Made by a program: the position numbers and the translations under genes | Assembly: GCA_951799425.1 (NCBI GenBank) | Contig: OX637402.1 | Location: forward strand, 2,480,501-2,544,500 | Length of the DNA stretch: 64,000 nt | Reading direction: 5' to 3' | Source of the DNA: Ilex aquifolium | Taxonomy: Eukaryota; Streptophyta; Magnoliopsida; Aquifoliales; Aquifoliaceae | Shown: positions 13,101 through 22,124 of the stretch, piece after piece | How the letters are laid out: the number at the start of each line of letters is the position of its first letter | How positions within the stretch are numbered: position 1 is the first letter of the stretch | Notes under the pieces: model-generated | What the model was told of the DNA's origin: nothing | Database searches by the model: none | Seen by the model: the letters and a program-made list of their open reading frames with translations, nothing else

Positions 13101-16100
13101 TACAAGGAAATATTTGTTCACATGTGCATATTTGCTTGTGTGTGTCTGTGTGTGAGAAAGAGAGAAAGAGGGAGTACCGTAAAAACAAAGCTATAACTCA
13201 TCTCAAGAATAGACCGTAGGAAATCAATCCTTCTCCACATCATCTTCAAGTAATCAGGAGTCATAAAATACGCCTCCTGAGAGAAATCAACCCCTTCCGT
13301 AACAAGGGCAAAGCAATGGGGGTGTACAAGAAGACAACGAGAAAAAGCCTTTTGATCTAAAGCAATAATCACCAGGTGATTCAAAAGTCTACGGGTTTGA
13401 TCTCCAATTCTAAAGCTCTCAAGGAAAAGATCAATGATCGAACTTCGAGCAGCCCAGGCTTCATTTAAAGTTGTTAAAATAACTGTTTTGTCTGGCATAG
13501 AAGCAACCTTCAAAACCCTTTCAAGCCTGTATTCTCCACTGGCCTACAACAATTTTGAGAGTTCCATGAAAAAGGGCAAAAATGTGCAAACATACTATTG
13601 TACAATGAACTAAAGATACATGTTTGAACTGAAATCATGAATAAAAGAGAATCAATTATTAACAACTTACATCTGATTACTTAACAGCCCAGCAGCTAGC
13701 GAGGATATGTTGTCTCTATATGATATCAGTTGCTACTTAATTGAATTTGCCTCATTACACTATATAGACTAGGCTCACGTTTCGACTTTGACCTTTTTTT
13801 TTTCAACTCCAGGACAGATTATACTAAACATTGTTGTGATACTGGTAATGGAGAAGCGTAGTTGAAAAACCTAAAATTTGACCCCACCATATGCAAATCA
13901 TAGTCAGAAATTGGAGGTGTCTAGAAAGTCTTCTAAAATCGGATCGGTTGTCTCATAGCAATGTTAAAATTTAGAGTTGGAAAATATTAAGCCACCAATT
14001 ATCAAAAAGCTTAAACTATTGGATAATGTATAGCATAAGTATTTGTATACTTCAGCACATCCCCTCACGTGCAAGCCATAATTTGCATCAAGCACATGTG
14101 GGTATTATAATCATCGAGATTGCAGCAAGACTCGAGCACAAAACCTCATTCCCTTATACCATATTAAAGTACTAACCCATCTAAGCTTATGTCGCTAGAA
14201 ATAGGATAACAGAAGCATTTATATATTTCAACAAGGGTAAATCTCATAAATGCCCCATAAACTATGACCTTTCTTTAAATTGCCAGATCAACTTTAAATT
14301 ATCTCAATTTGTCCTCTGAACTATGTAATTTTGTTTCAATAGATCCTTTACGTTAAGATTAATCGATAAATGAGACAGATTCCATAAAGATTAACGGTAA
14401 ATGAGGTAGACTATGTTAAAATTAATCCTTAATCTGCCTAATTTAATGGTTATTATTAACGAAAGTGGTCGATTAAACCCAAATTACATAGTTCAAGGGA
14501 CAAATTGAGACAATTGAAGGTTTAGGGGGCAAATTAAAACAAAGGTCATAGTTCAAAGAGCATTTATGAGATTTACCCTTTCAACAACAATCGTTACAAC
14601 CAATGTCATTACTAGGCCTGTCAAAATATAACACGACACGATTAACCGACACGATTAACCGCGGATTAAACGGGTTTGGGTGAGACCTTAACGGGTTCGC
14701 GTGTTAAACGGGTCAACCCGTTTAACACGTTTAATAAACGTGTCGTGTTCGGGTGAGTCATGTTTAACCCGTTTAACCCGTTTAAATAAAATTAATAAAT
14801 TAATAATTTTTAAAAAATAAATAACCAATTTTTTTTTTTTTTTTAATAACAGCCACATAGAAAATATATAAAGCTATTTTTTCTTAACCCTAACCTAATT
14901 TTGCATATTCTTGAACAGTTGAACGGCTGAAGCTCTGTTCAGCTATTGCGCCTCCAAGCCCTCCAGTCCAGTCCACTCTTTTGCTCCTCTCTCTTTCTGT
15001 CTTTCTCTCTCTCTCCCTCTCTCTGCGAGCTGCGAGTTGCGATCTGAGTTAGATCTATGAATCTTCGAGCAGATCTGTGTTAGATCTGAGTTGATCTTCG
15101 AGCAAATCTTCGAGCCAAGACTTCGAGTCAAGACTGCGAGTAGGTAAATCTTCGACAACTTAGGCTTAGTCCTGATTTGATTATTTCGGATTAGAAAACA
15201 AATTGTAAATGCTGTGTTAGAGGTATACTCCATTACTGAAGTCTTCTTGTGGTTGTTTAATATTTAGGATAAAGCTGGTAACAATACCTTGTTCCATGAT
15301 TAACCAGGAAACGATAATTTGCCTAATAGCTTGCATCTATTTCACTTTTTATTTTTATTTTTGGTTTGATTTTTGTTTGGTTTTCTCTTTGTTTTTTCCT
15401 TTTGGGGGTGCTGGGGGTGGGGAAGTATTTTGGAGGCTCAATAATTACGAAGAGGTTTTTGGACATACGAGTTCTACATTTTGGTGGGGTTAACTGCAAA
15501 TAAGTGGGACTACTGTCCTAGGAAATATGGTCCTGTGTTGTGAGTTGGATATAAATTGGAATTTTGAACTGCTGTTTGAAGTAGAGAGACTCTTATTTGC
15601 CGGCAATTCTTGATGTGTTTATGTAGGTGCCAGTTAGAGTAGCAAAGGAAACTGATCTGCGTCTACTGTGCAACCGCTAAGATTTGAATTTGGTAATTAT
15701 GGTATCATTGTGGAGGATGTTGCCTTTATACAAAATTTCCAGCATAGTTGTATAAGAAGCCACAGTGAACTTGAAGGGGGTGAATGGGTAGATTTTTTGG
15801 TCACTCACTGTGCAATGTTGGCCATTCAACACTCTTTTAAGGTGGTTTTGAAATCTTTGGCTCTTTAAAAGTGGGGTAATAAATATACATTACTATCACA
15901 AGGAAGACACAGTTAGCTTATTCTGTAATTGCTTTATGTTTGAGGACTTAAGAATCTTCTCTTTATCATACTACTTTACTATATTATTGATAACATTCTG
16001 GGTTTTTTAGTTATTTATTTAATCAAGCTTACATTGTTTATTAGGATATATTAACATCCTATTTACTGTTTATTTTTTTGTCTTAAACAGATGGATTCTT

Positions 16101-19100
16101 CCGATCACAATATTTTAATTTCTGATGAAGAAGATCAGGTCGGGCATGAATCTAATGTAGCTGCAACTCCAACAACACAGACATCAACTGGTACAACTAC
16201 AGAAAAAGGTAAATCTAATCGTAAGCGACAAAAGACTTCAGTAGTGTGGAAATACTTTACAGAATTAAATGAAAAATATCCAGACGGCAAAAAGCGTGCT
16301 GCATGTAATATTTGTGGTATCAAATATATATGTGAGTCTAGTCATGGAACTGGTAACATGCATACTCACATGGAAAAATGTGTGAAAAAAGATCATGGGG
16401 ATATTGGACAATTGCTTCTAAGTCAAGGTCAAGGATCTATGCTAATGCGATCCACAAAATTTGATCCTGAAAAATTTCGTGAGTTAGCGGTTGAGGCAAT
16501 ACTTAAGCATGATTTACCATTTCGATTTGTCAAATATGAGGGTATTAGAGCAATGTTCAAGTATGCTTATGAAAATATCAAGATGCCTTCTAGGAATACT
16601 GCAAAATCAGATGTGTTAAAAATGTATAAGAGAGAGAAGGATAAACTTAAAATTGTGTTGGGTTCCCTTCCTGGAAGAATTTGTTTGACATCTGATTTGT
16701 GGACTTCTATATCGACTGATGGATATGTTTCTCTCACAGCCCATTATGTTGATCTAGATTGGAAGTTGCAGAAAAAAATTTTAAACTTTTGTCTCATGCC
16801 TCCTCCCCACACTGGTATTGCCTTGTCTGAGAAAATTTATACATTTTTGACTGATTGGGGAATTGAAAGGAAATTATTTTCATTGACTTTGGATAATGCG
16901 TCTAGTAATGATTGTTTTGTTGAGTTGTTGAAGAGTCAACTTAACCTTAAAAATGCTCTCTTGAGGGATGGTGAGTTCTTCCATGTTCGGTGTTGTGCAC
17001 ATATTCTTAATTTGATAGTCCAAGATGGACTTAAAGAAATTGATGAATCAGTGATAAAAATTCGAGAAAGCATCAAATATGTTAAAGGTTCATCGGGAAG
17101 GAAAAAGAAGTTCATGGATTGTGTTGCTCAAGTTTCATTAGAGAGTAAAAAAGGTTTGCGAGGAGATGTTCCAACAAGGTGGAACTCAACTTATATTATG
17201 CTTGATAGTGCACTTTTTTATCGTCGTGCATTCATTCATTTACAGTTGAGTGATTCTAATTATAGACATTGTCCTTCCCAAGAAGAATGGAGCAAAGTAG
17301 AGAAGATTTCTAATTTATTGAGAGTGTTTCATAAAGTTACTTGTTTATTCTCTGGTACAACATATCCCACAGCTAATTTGTACTTCCCCCAAGTGTTCCT
17401 AATTCAACATACTTTGAAGGAGGCATTGACAGAAAATGATAGTTTTATGAGGATAATGGGAAGTCATATGTATGCCAAGTTTGACAAGTATTGGTCAAAG
17501 TATAGTGTGATTCTTTCAATTGCTATCATCTTAGATCCTCGGTACAAAATTCAGTTTGTAGATTGGGCTTATTCAAAACTTTATGGTGGTGATTCCTATG
17601 AGTTCAAGTGTGTTCAGGATACTTTATTTGACCTCTTTGAATTGTACTCTGTCAACTTGTCACATGTTGTTCCAAGTTCTTCAAGTAGTGAGAAACAAGT
17701 TAGCGAGACTCATGGTCTTGATGATTCCGAAAGCCTTTTTCAGGTAAAACCTTTTTATGGTGTGATTCTTAAAGCCTTTCTCCTTTACAATCAAGGTAGT
17801 TTATTGTATATTCGTAATGATTTTGTACACAATGTAGGATTTTAAAAAACGTGAAAAAGAAGATGCTCCTGTTTCTCGAGTGACTGAGTTGCAGTTGTAT
17901 TTTAATGAAAAAAGGCTTGATCGAAAGAAGGACTTGGATATTCTAACCTTTTGGAAAGGAGAGCAGTTTCGGCATCCTATATTGTCTCGGTTGGCTTGTG
18001 ATGTTATGACAATTCCTATTTCTACAGTTGCATCTGAATCTGCATTTAGTACTGGTGGTAGAGTTTTGAATAAGTATCGAAGTTCACTTTTACCAGAAAC
18101 TGTTCAAGCTTTGATTTGTACTAGAGATTGGATTCATGGGAAGAGCAGTAAGTTTGATTCCATTTTACTAGTATTATTTTTCTCCTTATCCTAATTCATG
18201 TGATCATTGATTCATTTATGTTTTGTTGTGTTTAGTTGTAGATGATTCTAGTGATGATTCGGAAGGGGAAATAGATGATGATGTTTTCAATCAAAATATG
18301 AAATTTAATAAAGCTATATCCGCTCAATGTTCTAATTCTATATCTATCATTGATCATGACTAAAGAGAGGTAATGCCAAGTTTTTGTTAGTTATCTAGTT
18401 ATGAGTCTATTTAATTATTAATGTTATATAATATTTCATTTTAATTTTGTGTAGGACATGGGAATTTAGTTGCTGAATCTGCTCGTTGCTCGTTGTCGTG
18501 GAGGTGGAGATTTTGTGAATTATGGAATTTGTGGTTGTTTGAGATTGTTATTTGGTGTAATTTTGGAACTTGTGGTTATTTGGGATTTTTATTTGATGCA
18601 ATTGTATTATTTCGGATTGTATTTATGATTTGTAATATGGTTGTTGGTGGAATTTGATTATTTTGGATTGTAGTTTGTACTTTTTAATATGATGTGGTAT
18701 CTTTAAATATCACATTTATTTGTGTTAGTTTGTTAGTTTTATAAAATTATATAGCATTTTTAAATAAACAGGTAAATGGGTTAAGCGGGTGGTTTACCGT
18801 GTTAAATGGGTCAAATGGGTGATAAACAGGTAAATGGGTTAAACGAGTGATTTACTGTGTTAACCCGACCCAACTAACCCGACTCGTTTAAAATTAGGCG
18901 TGTTAAACGATTCGTGTCGTGTTACCCGTTTATTAAACGGTTCGTGTTCGTGTTTCGATTTTTTACCCGTTTATTAAACGTGTCGTGTACGGGTTTATAC
19001 GTTTTTCACCCGTCACCCGTTTAACCCGACACGTAACCGTTTAACCCGACACGTTTGACACCCCTAGTCATTACCCTGTTAATTAACAACATCGAAAGAG

Positions 19101-21276
19101 AAGAGTTGGGTAGAGACATAACCTTTGAAATTATTTACATAAAGTAACTAGTAATTGTCTTCCAATTCAAGCTCGCAACCTCACAATTTTAGGCCCGAAA
19201 TATTTTGAGCCGAAATATCATTAATACAAAATTTTGACCAATGCAATGGACTCCTTATGGAAGGCCAATTAGTCATCACCAAACAATTTCTAGGGCCATA
19301 GATGATATCATAAACAATGACCTATGCGACTGCACACGATACAAAAAACAATGAATACTATAACCTAATGTTTGCAAAAGCATAATATGCCTCAATAATA
19401 AGCTTGTGAAGGTTTTGTCTTCCTGAGGTCAGGGGTTCAAATCTCCCTCTCAAAAAAAAAAAAATTGTGTATAGAAAATTAGAAAAGCGAGAGAGAGACA
19501 GCTTTATGGAAAATATTGAAAAAAAAAATCGCAACAACACACGCATGGGTGCACTAAACGGGTCATATTATTCTTACAGGTTTGGCCATGCTAGAGTGTT
19601 AAGGGAGAAGGACCGGATAGATATCTAAACTTTAATTATAGTTTGAATAATTTGGCAACCTTCATCATAAAGGCATAATATGATATACTTCTTTTAAATA
19701 ACTATTCCTAAGCACAAAAGCAATTTTATCAAAAATTTAGTGCATATTGGATTACCATTTGCAAAAGTAATCTCTATGCATCTTTAATATGTAAATGATG
19801 CATTTATACATGTTCACATGTATATTAATTATCCCTCATGAATACCCTAATCCCGGCGTGGATGGTTTGTCTTTGACGTGACCGGGGAAGAGATTAGTCG
19901 AGGTGCACGTAAGTTGGCCCGAACACTCTTGACCGTTGAACAAAAAAAATGTATATTAATTTACATGTGATAAAGCTTGAAGAAATATAGCAATCTCAGA
20001 CAAAAAAAAAAACAAAATAGAAAACTCCAAAAAACAAAACCTGCTTAAAAATAAAAAATTGTTAGCAAGAGTTGCCTTATAATTTTTAGGCAGACACCAA
20101 AGGGACTAAGGGATTCCTAGCCCACCCCGAAATTCTTTCAGAAAATTACACAAACACCCACAAAAATATATATGAGATACATTGTAACTACATATTTAAT
20201 ATTTTTTATTGCGTAAGGACTTTCTGCTATTGACCTTGATTTGCACATTTACGGTTTATGTCTTAATTTGAACATGACCTGTCTTATAATCGGCCTAATT
20301 TTTCTGCGACTGGCTGACTCTATTTTCTATGAATGTTGATTACTGTATTTCAGTTAGATATATTAATGATATTGCAATGCTATCTTCTTGAATTTTTCGT
20401 TAATGCCTTTCCTATTTCTAGATCTTAAGGATAATGTTTGGAATATAGTGCATCAAATAAATTATTAAATTACAGATTGTAATTCTGCAACTTAATTGTA
20501 TATCTAGCCAAAGACAATTTAATTTCTATTGATAAAGAATTAAATATTAAACACTTTCAAAATATGGATACTCATAGAAATTCAATTTTAAATGATTAAT
20601 TTGCCTCTCATTTTTGCAAATGGCTGTAGTTAATTCCCTTTTTGTTATTTTCTGTTTTATAGTTATATTGGTTTTTGGTTTCTGGCTTTTGTCGTGCTTG
20701 ATAAAATTTAAATATCTGGATATTTAAATTAAACTGATATCTAGATTTTGACAAAAATATCCAGATATTTAACTTTTATTCGTGCCTCTAACTTTAATCG
20801 ATTATTTCTGTGGATTAGGAGGAAAAAATTAAAGCTTGTTGCAGTCACTTTTGTATGCATTAAGAGATAGGTATAAAAACCTTGTACTGAACCGAAAGGA
20901 AATGTAATTGAAATTTATTGAAAAACATACTCACTGAACCAGGCTATCGATACCACAGAAACGCTAAAAAGACAGAAAAACTTGAACTCAAACTCACCTG
21001 TGGAAAATCATCAACCACAGAGGGGACGACGTGATGGAGGCGAGACGAGGTGCCGAATGAGTTGGGAATACGAAGCCCAATCGATTCGGAGCCTCTGATG
21101 AGAATAAAGCAAGACAGAGACACAGTAGCGACGAAGACCAAGCAAATGAGAGCGCGGCGGAGGAGGATAGTCGTAGCGGTGGCAGAGGTGGAGGAATCTG
21201 GTAACGTCGTCGACGGTAGTTTCCTCCGGTGGAATGGCACTCGACGTTCTTGCCCAGAGGTGGGTTTCAATCTCAT
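7135..21276 (-). CDS. nucleotide-diphospho-sugar transferase, GT77 family (DUF271), 4 exons
   Basis: Joining exons 20998-21276, 13178-13543, 7309-7790 and 7135-7186 gives 392 codons with phases 0, 0 and 2 and GT-AG at all three introns. Residues about 40-61 (RALICLVFVATVSLSCFILI) form a type II signal anchor after a basic N-terminus, so the catalytic part should face the Golgi lumen. Family marks: MTPDYLKMMWRRIDFL, TDADIMWFRDPF with the DxD metal/nucleotide-sugar motif at D216 and D218, NGGFTFVRSNN, HDQDV (about 284), YFGGFC and CTMHANCC. This matches the plant group annotated as At4g15970-like, in CAZy family GT77, which also contains RG-II xylosyltransferases and arabinosyltransferases. The acceptor of this subgroup is not established here. 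Length is typical and no stop or frameshift is seen. Introns 1 (7454 bp) and 2 (5387 bp) are full of mobile elements. Confidence 0.85.
7309..7790 (-). CDS. GT77 gene exon 3 (catalytic DxD)
   Basis: Starts after acceptor TTTATTTTCAG with DADIMWFRDPF and runs to ...SWRVPQNC plus two bases. The donor is GTAAAA at 7308. Without splicing, the frame stops at once (TAA at 7305-7307), giving a protein shorter by about 16 residues. Confidence 0.85.
8911..9450 (-). mobile_element. TRIM-like miniature LTR element in intron 2
   Basis: Two related terminal segments, 8911-9053 and 9230-9450, both start TGTC and end (A/C)CACA on the plus strand and share patches around AAAACT..CCC and CACTTCA. Read on the minus strand, the right segment is followed by TGGTATTAGAGCC (9215-9227), one base from the initiator-Met tRNA primer site. 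A purine tract lies before the left segment (TTAGGGGGTGGA). There is no coding sequence in between. The flanks (AATAC, TCATT) do not match as a target duplication, so the ends or the call may be off. Confidence 0.45.
9451..10810. other. intron 2 sequence, nothing recognised
   Basis: AT-rich, many stops in all frames, no terminal repeats that I can pair. The stretch 7791-8910, also in intron 2, is likewise plain apart from short A-rich runs near 8475 and 8709. Confidence 0.5.
10811..11599 (-). repeat. 3' LTR of intronic copia, interrupted by a MITE
   Basis: Ends are TGTTA...TAACA. The outer parts match the 184-bp partner LTR almost base for base. The extra length is the MITE at 10962-11557 plus one copy of its target site. 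Confidence 0.85.
10962..11557. mobile_element. hAT-type MITE rich in GATACG repeats, nested in copia LTR
   Basis: 596-bp insertion bounded by CATAGTTAT... and ...ACAACTATG (inverted ends) and by a perfect 8-bp direct repeat CTTATTAC (10954-10961 and 11558-11565). The sister LTR shows the empty site with one CTTATTAC. An 8-bp duplication is the hAT hallmark. The interior has clusters of CGATACG/CGTATCG words near both ends (about 10978-11105 and 11475-11535) that could fold back on each other. No coding sequence. Confidence 0.75.
11640..12330 (-). pseudogene. copia RT tail and RNase H remnant
   Basis: The minus strand reads LVGKLNYLTITRPKISYAVS, then FVDADWAGSPSDQRS, then VAISSAEAEYRAMTHII, LQLFCDNHSAIHI and HERIKHIEVDCHFI. 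These are the end of a copia reverse transcriptase and its RNase H. It is interrupted by stops (for example after CPRVPY and before KSNKQTVVAISS) and cut off from the rest of pol. The following 580 bp toward the primer site (12331-12900) hold no recognisable domain. Confidence 0.85.
12914..13097 (-). repeat. 5' LTR of intronic copia
   Basis: 184 bp, TGTTAGG...CTTAACA on the plus strand. It is the uninterrupted partner of 10811-11599 and shows the pre-insertion MITE target as a single CTTATTAC. Confidence 0.85.
13178..13543 (-). CDS. GT77 gene exon 2
   Basis: Begins after acceptor TTGTTGTAG with ASGEYRLERVLKVASM and ends ...YSFVFT before GTACTC. It codes 122 residues, phase 0 on both sides, and carries the N-terminal half of the GT77 fold (TLNEAWA, MTPDYLKMMWRR). 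The copia element in intron 2 ends only 80 bp from its donor. Confidence 0.85.
14235..14578. mobile_element. Mutator-type MITE, 344 bp, in intron 1
   Basis: Terminal inverted repeat GGGTAAATCTCATAAATGC is matched exactly at the far end (GCATTTATGAGATTTACCC). Both sides carry the 9-bp direct repeat TTTCAACAA (14226-14234 and 14579-14587), the size made by Mutator-like transposases. Internal halves are also partly complementary (ACTATGACCTTTCTTT against AAACAAAGGTCATAGTT). No open frame. Confidence 0.85.
14900..16090 (+). promoter_or_regulatory. 5' region of hAT transposase gene
   Basis: Between the left subterminal repeats and the ATG lie a CT-rich tract (about 14980-15025), repeated GATCTGAG/CTTCGAG words (15040-15140) and a probable 5' UTR intron ending TTAAACAG at 16090. 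No sure TATA box assignment. Confidence 0.4.
16091..18363 (+). CDS. hAT transposase (BED zinc finger, DDE RNase H fold, hAT dimerisation)
   Basis: Exons 16091-17743, 17838-18147 and 18236-18363 join in phase (introns 94 and 88 bp, GT-AG, donors GTAAAA and GTAAGT) into 696 codons without a stop. BED finger at residues 53-97: W53, C72, C75, H93, C97. RNase H-like core: D202 in LTSDLWTS, D268 in LTLDNASSND, then CCAHILNLIVQDGL at 302-314. The Glu lies in TVASESAFSTGGR in exon 2, with the hAT C-terminal dimerisation region around it (DILTFWKGEQFRHPILSRLA). A basic N-terminal run (SNRKRQK) may be a nuclear signal. ATG 16091 follows AAACAG, so an upstream intron in the 5' UTR is likely (possible donor at about 15142). 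Length is normal for plant hAT transposases, so it may be active. Confidence 0.85.
19386..19464 (+). mobile_element. possible SINE relic (tRNA-like head plus poly-A)
   Basis: ATGCCTCAATAATAAG resembles a degenerate pol III A box. GGTTCAAATCT (19434-19444) is a good B box 30-odd bases on, and a 13-base A run closes the unit. Short and diverged, with no target duplication found. Confidence 0.35.
19831..19948 (+). mobile_element. 5'-truncated SINE with 13-bp target duplication
   Basis: The body contains GAGGTGCACGTAAGTTGGCCC, close to the conserved 3' part of the plant Au-type SINE family as I remember it, then an A-tail. It is flanked by a perfect direct repeat ATGTATATTAATT (19818-19830 and 19949-19961), the signature of LINE-driven insertion. 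No pol III promoter remains. Confidence 0.65.
19962..20997. other. intron 1 remainder, nothing recognised
   Basis: AT-rich intron sequence ending at the exon 1 donor. A local inverted repeat of ATATCCAGATATTTAA type occurs at 20700-20775. No open frame of note. The stretch 13544-14225 at the other end of intron 1 is likewise plain. Confidence 0.45.
20998..21276 (-). CDS. GT77 gene exon 1 (start, signal anchor)
   Basis: Codes 93 residues from ATG at 21276 to ...VVDDFPQ. It ends CACAG followed by GTGAGT, a near-perfect donor (intron begins 20997). The start is the only ATG in this frame upstream of the membrane segment. An overlapping open frame from 21304 is a shadow. Confidence 0.8.
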
Positions 21277-21879
21277 TTACAACTACACCTTGGGATCGAG
21301 CCATATTCAGGGCATAAGTTGCATAACGTTAACTGAGATTTTGTGTTGATCAAAAAAAAAAAACTGAGATTTTGTGGCGATGGATTCAGATCCTCTACAT
21401 TTCAACTTTCTCCAATTTTTTCACATTTTGAGTCCCTTCCTAATCATCATTTGGGCCCCACATGTGCGTCTAATCACTCACTGGAATTGGGAAAAACTAG
21501 AAACGTTTCAGATTGAGACGATCCCAACTGTGTGGGGCCCAGTGGAAAAAAGAAATTAATACCCCTCGGATTTAAGTTATATTTCACATACATCCCCCCC
21601 AGTTCTTAAAGTATCACTGAATACCCCTATCAATTTTTGTCCCTTACATAGAACGTGATTTTACTTAATTACCCTTTCTAGAACTCTAATTTTACAGGAG
21701 CTTTATTAATTTTACCCTTATATTTTTATTTTATTTTTTTGATTTATCTTATGTTATGACCTAACCTGACCATGGTCACAAATTTTTTTTACTGGAGTAA
21801 TTTAAATGTTTATTTCACATATTACCATTATTAACATAATTGCATCATATTAATATAAATTTAATCTATAATTTTATCA
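21277..21879 (-). promoter_or_regulatory. upstream region of the GT77 gene
   Basis: This is the 5' side of exon 1. I see no certain TATA box. A 15-bp direct repeat AACTGAGATTTTGTG (21331-21345 and 21362-21376) brackets TTGATC plus ten A, which looks like the stub of a retroposed tail about 55-100 bp from the start codon. Confidence 0.35.
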
Positions 21880-22119
21880 AATTAACATCAAATTGGCCTT
21901 TAATTTTGCTTGATTAATATTAAATTTTATTCAATTAATATTTAATTTTATCAAATTAACTACCTCAATTTGTTCTAATTTTATCAAATTAACATTAAAT
22001 TTCATCAAATTAATACAAGATTTTACCAAATTAACGTGAAATTGATCATAAATTTTATAAAATTATCATTTTATTTTAGCAAACTGACATTCAATCTGAT
22101 TAAGTCGATATTCAATTTT
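21880..22119. repeat. AT-rich degenerate tandem repeat, left part
   Basis: Runs of variants of ATCAAATTAACATTAAATTTT with a period of roughly 20 bp. The same family resumes at 24907, so the two blocks were one array before the insertion at 22125-24901. Confidence 0.7.
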
Positions 22120-22124
22120 ATAAA

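Larger units (their letters stand above)
14613..19066 (+). mobile_element. complete hAT transposon in intron 1 of the GT77 gene
   Basis: 4454 bp. Ends are TAGGCCTGTCAAA and, reading inward from the right, TAGGGGTGTCAAA (11 of 13 identical). Flanks are a perfect 8-bp duplication GTCATTAC (14605-14612 and 19067-19074). Subterminal zones at 14630-14790 and 18770-19055 are dense in AACCCGTTTAA and CGTGTCG words in both orientations, as expected for transposase-binding repeats of hAT elements. It encodes one spliced transposase on the plus strand, antisense to the host gene. Perfect target sites and an open frame suggest a recent insertion. Confidence 0.92.
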
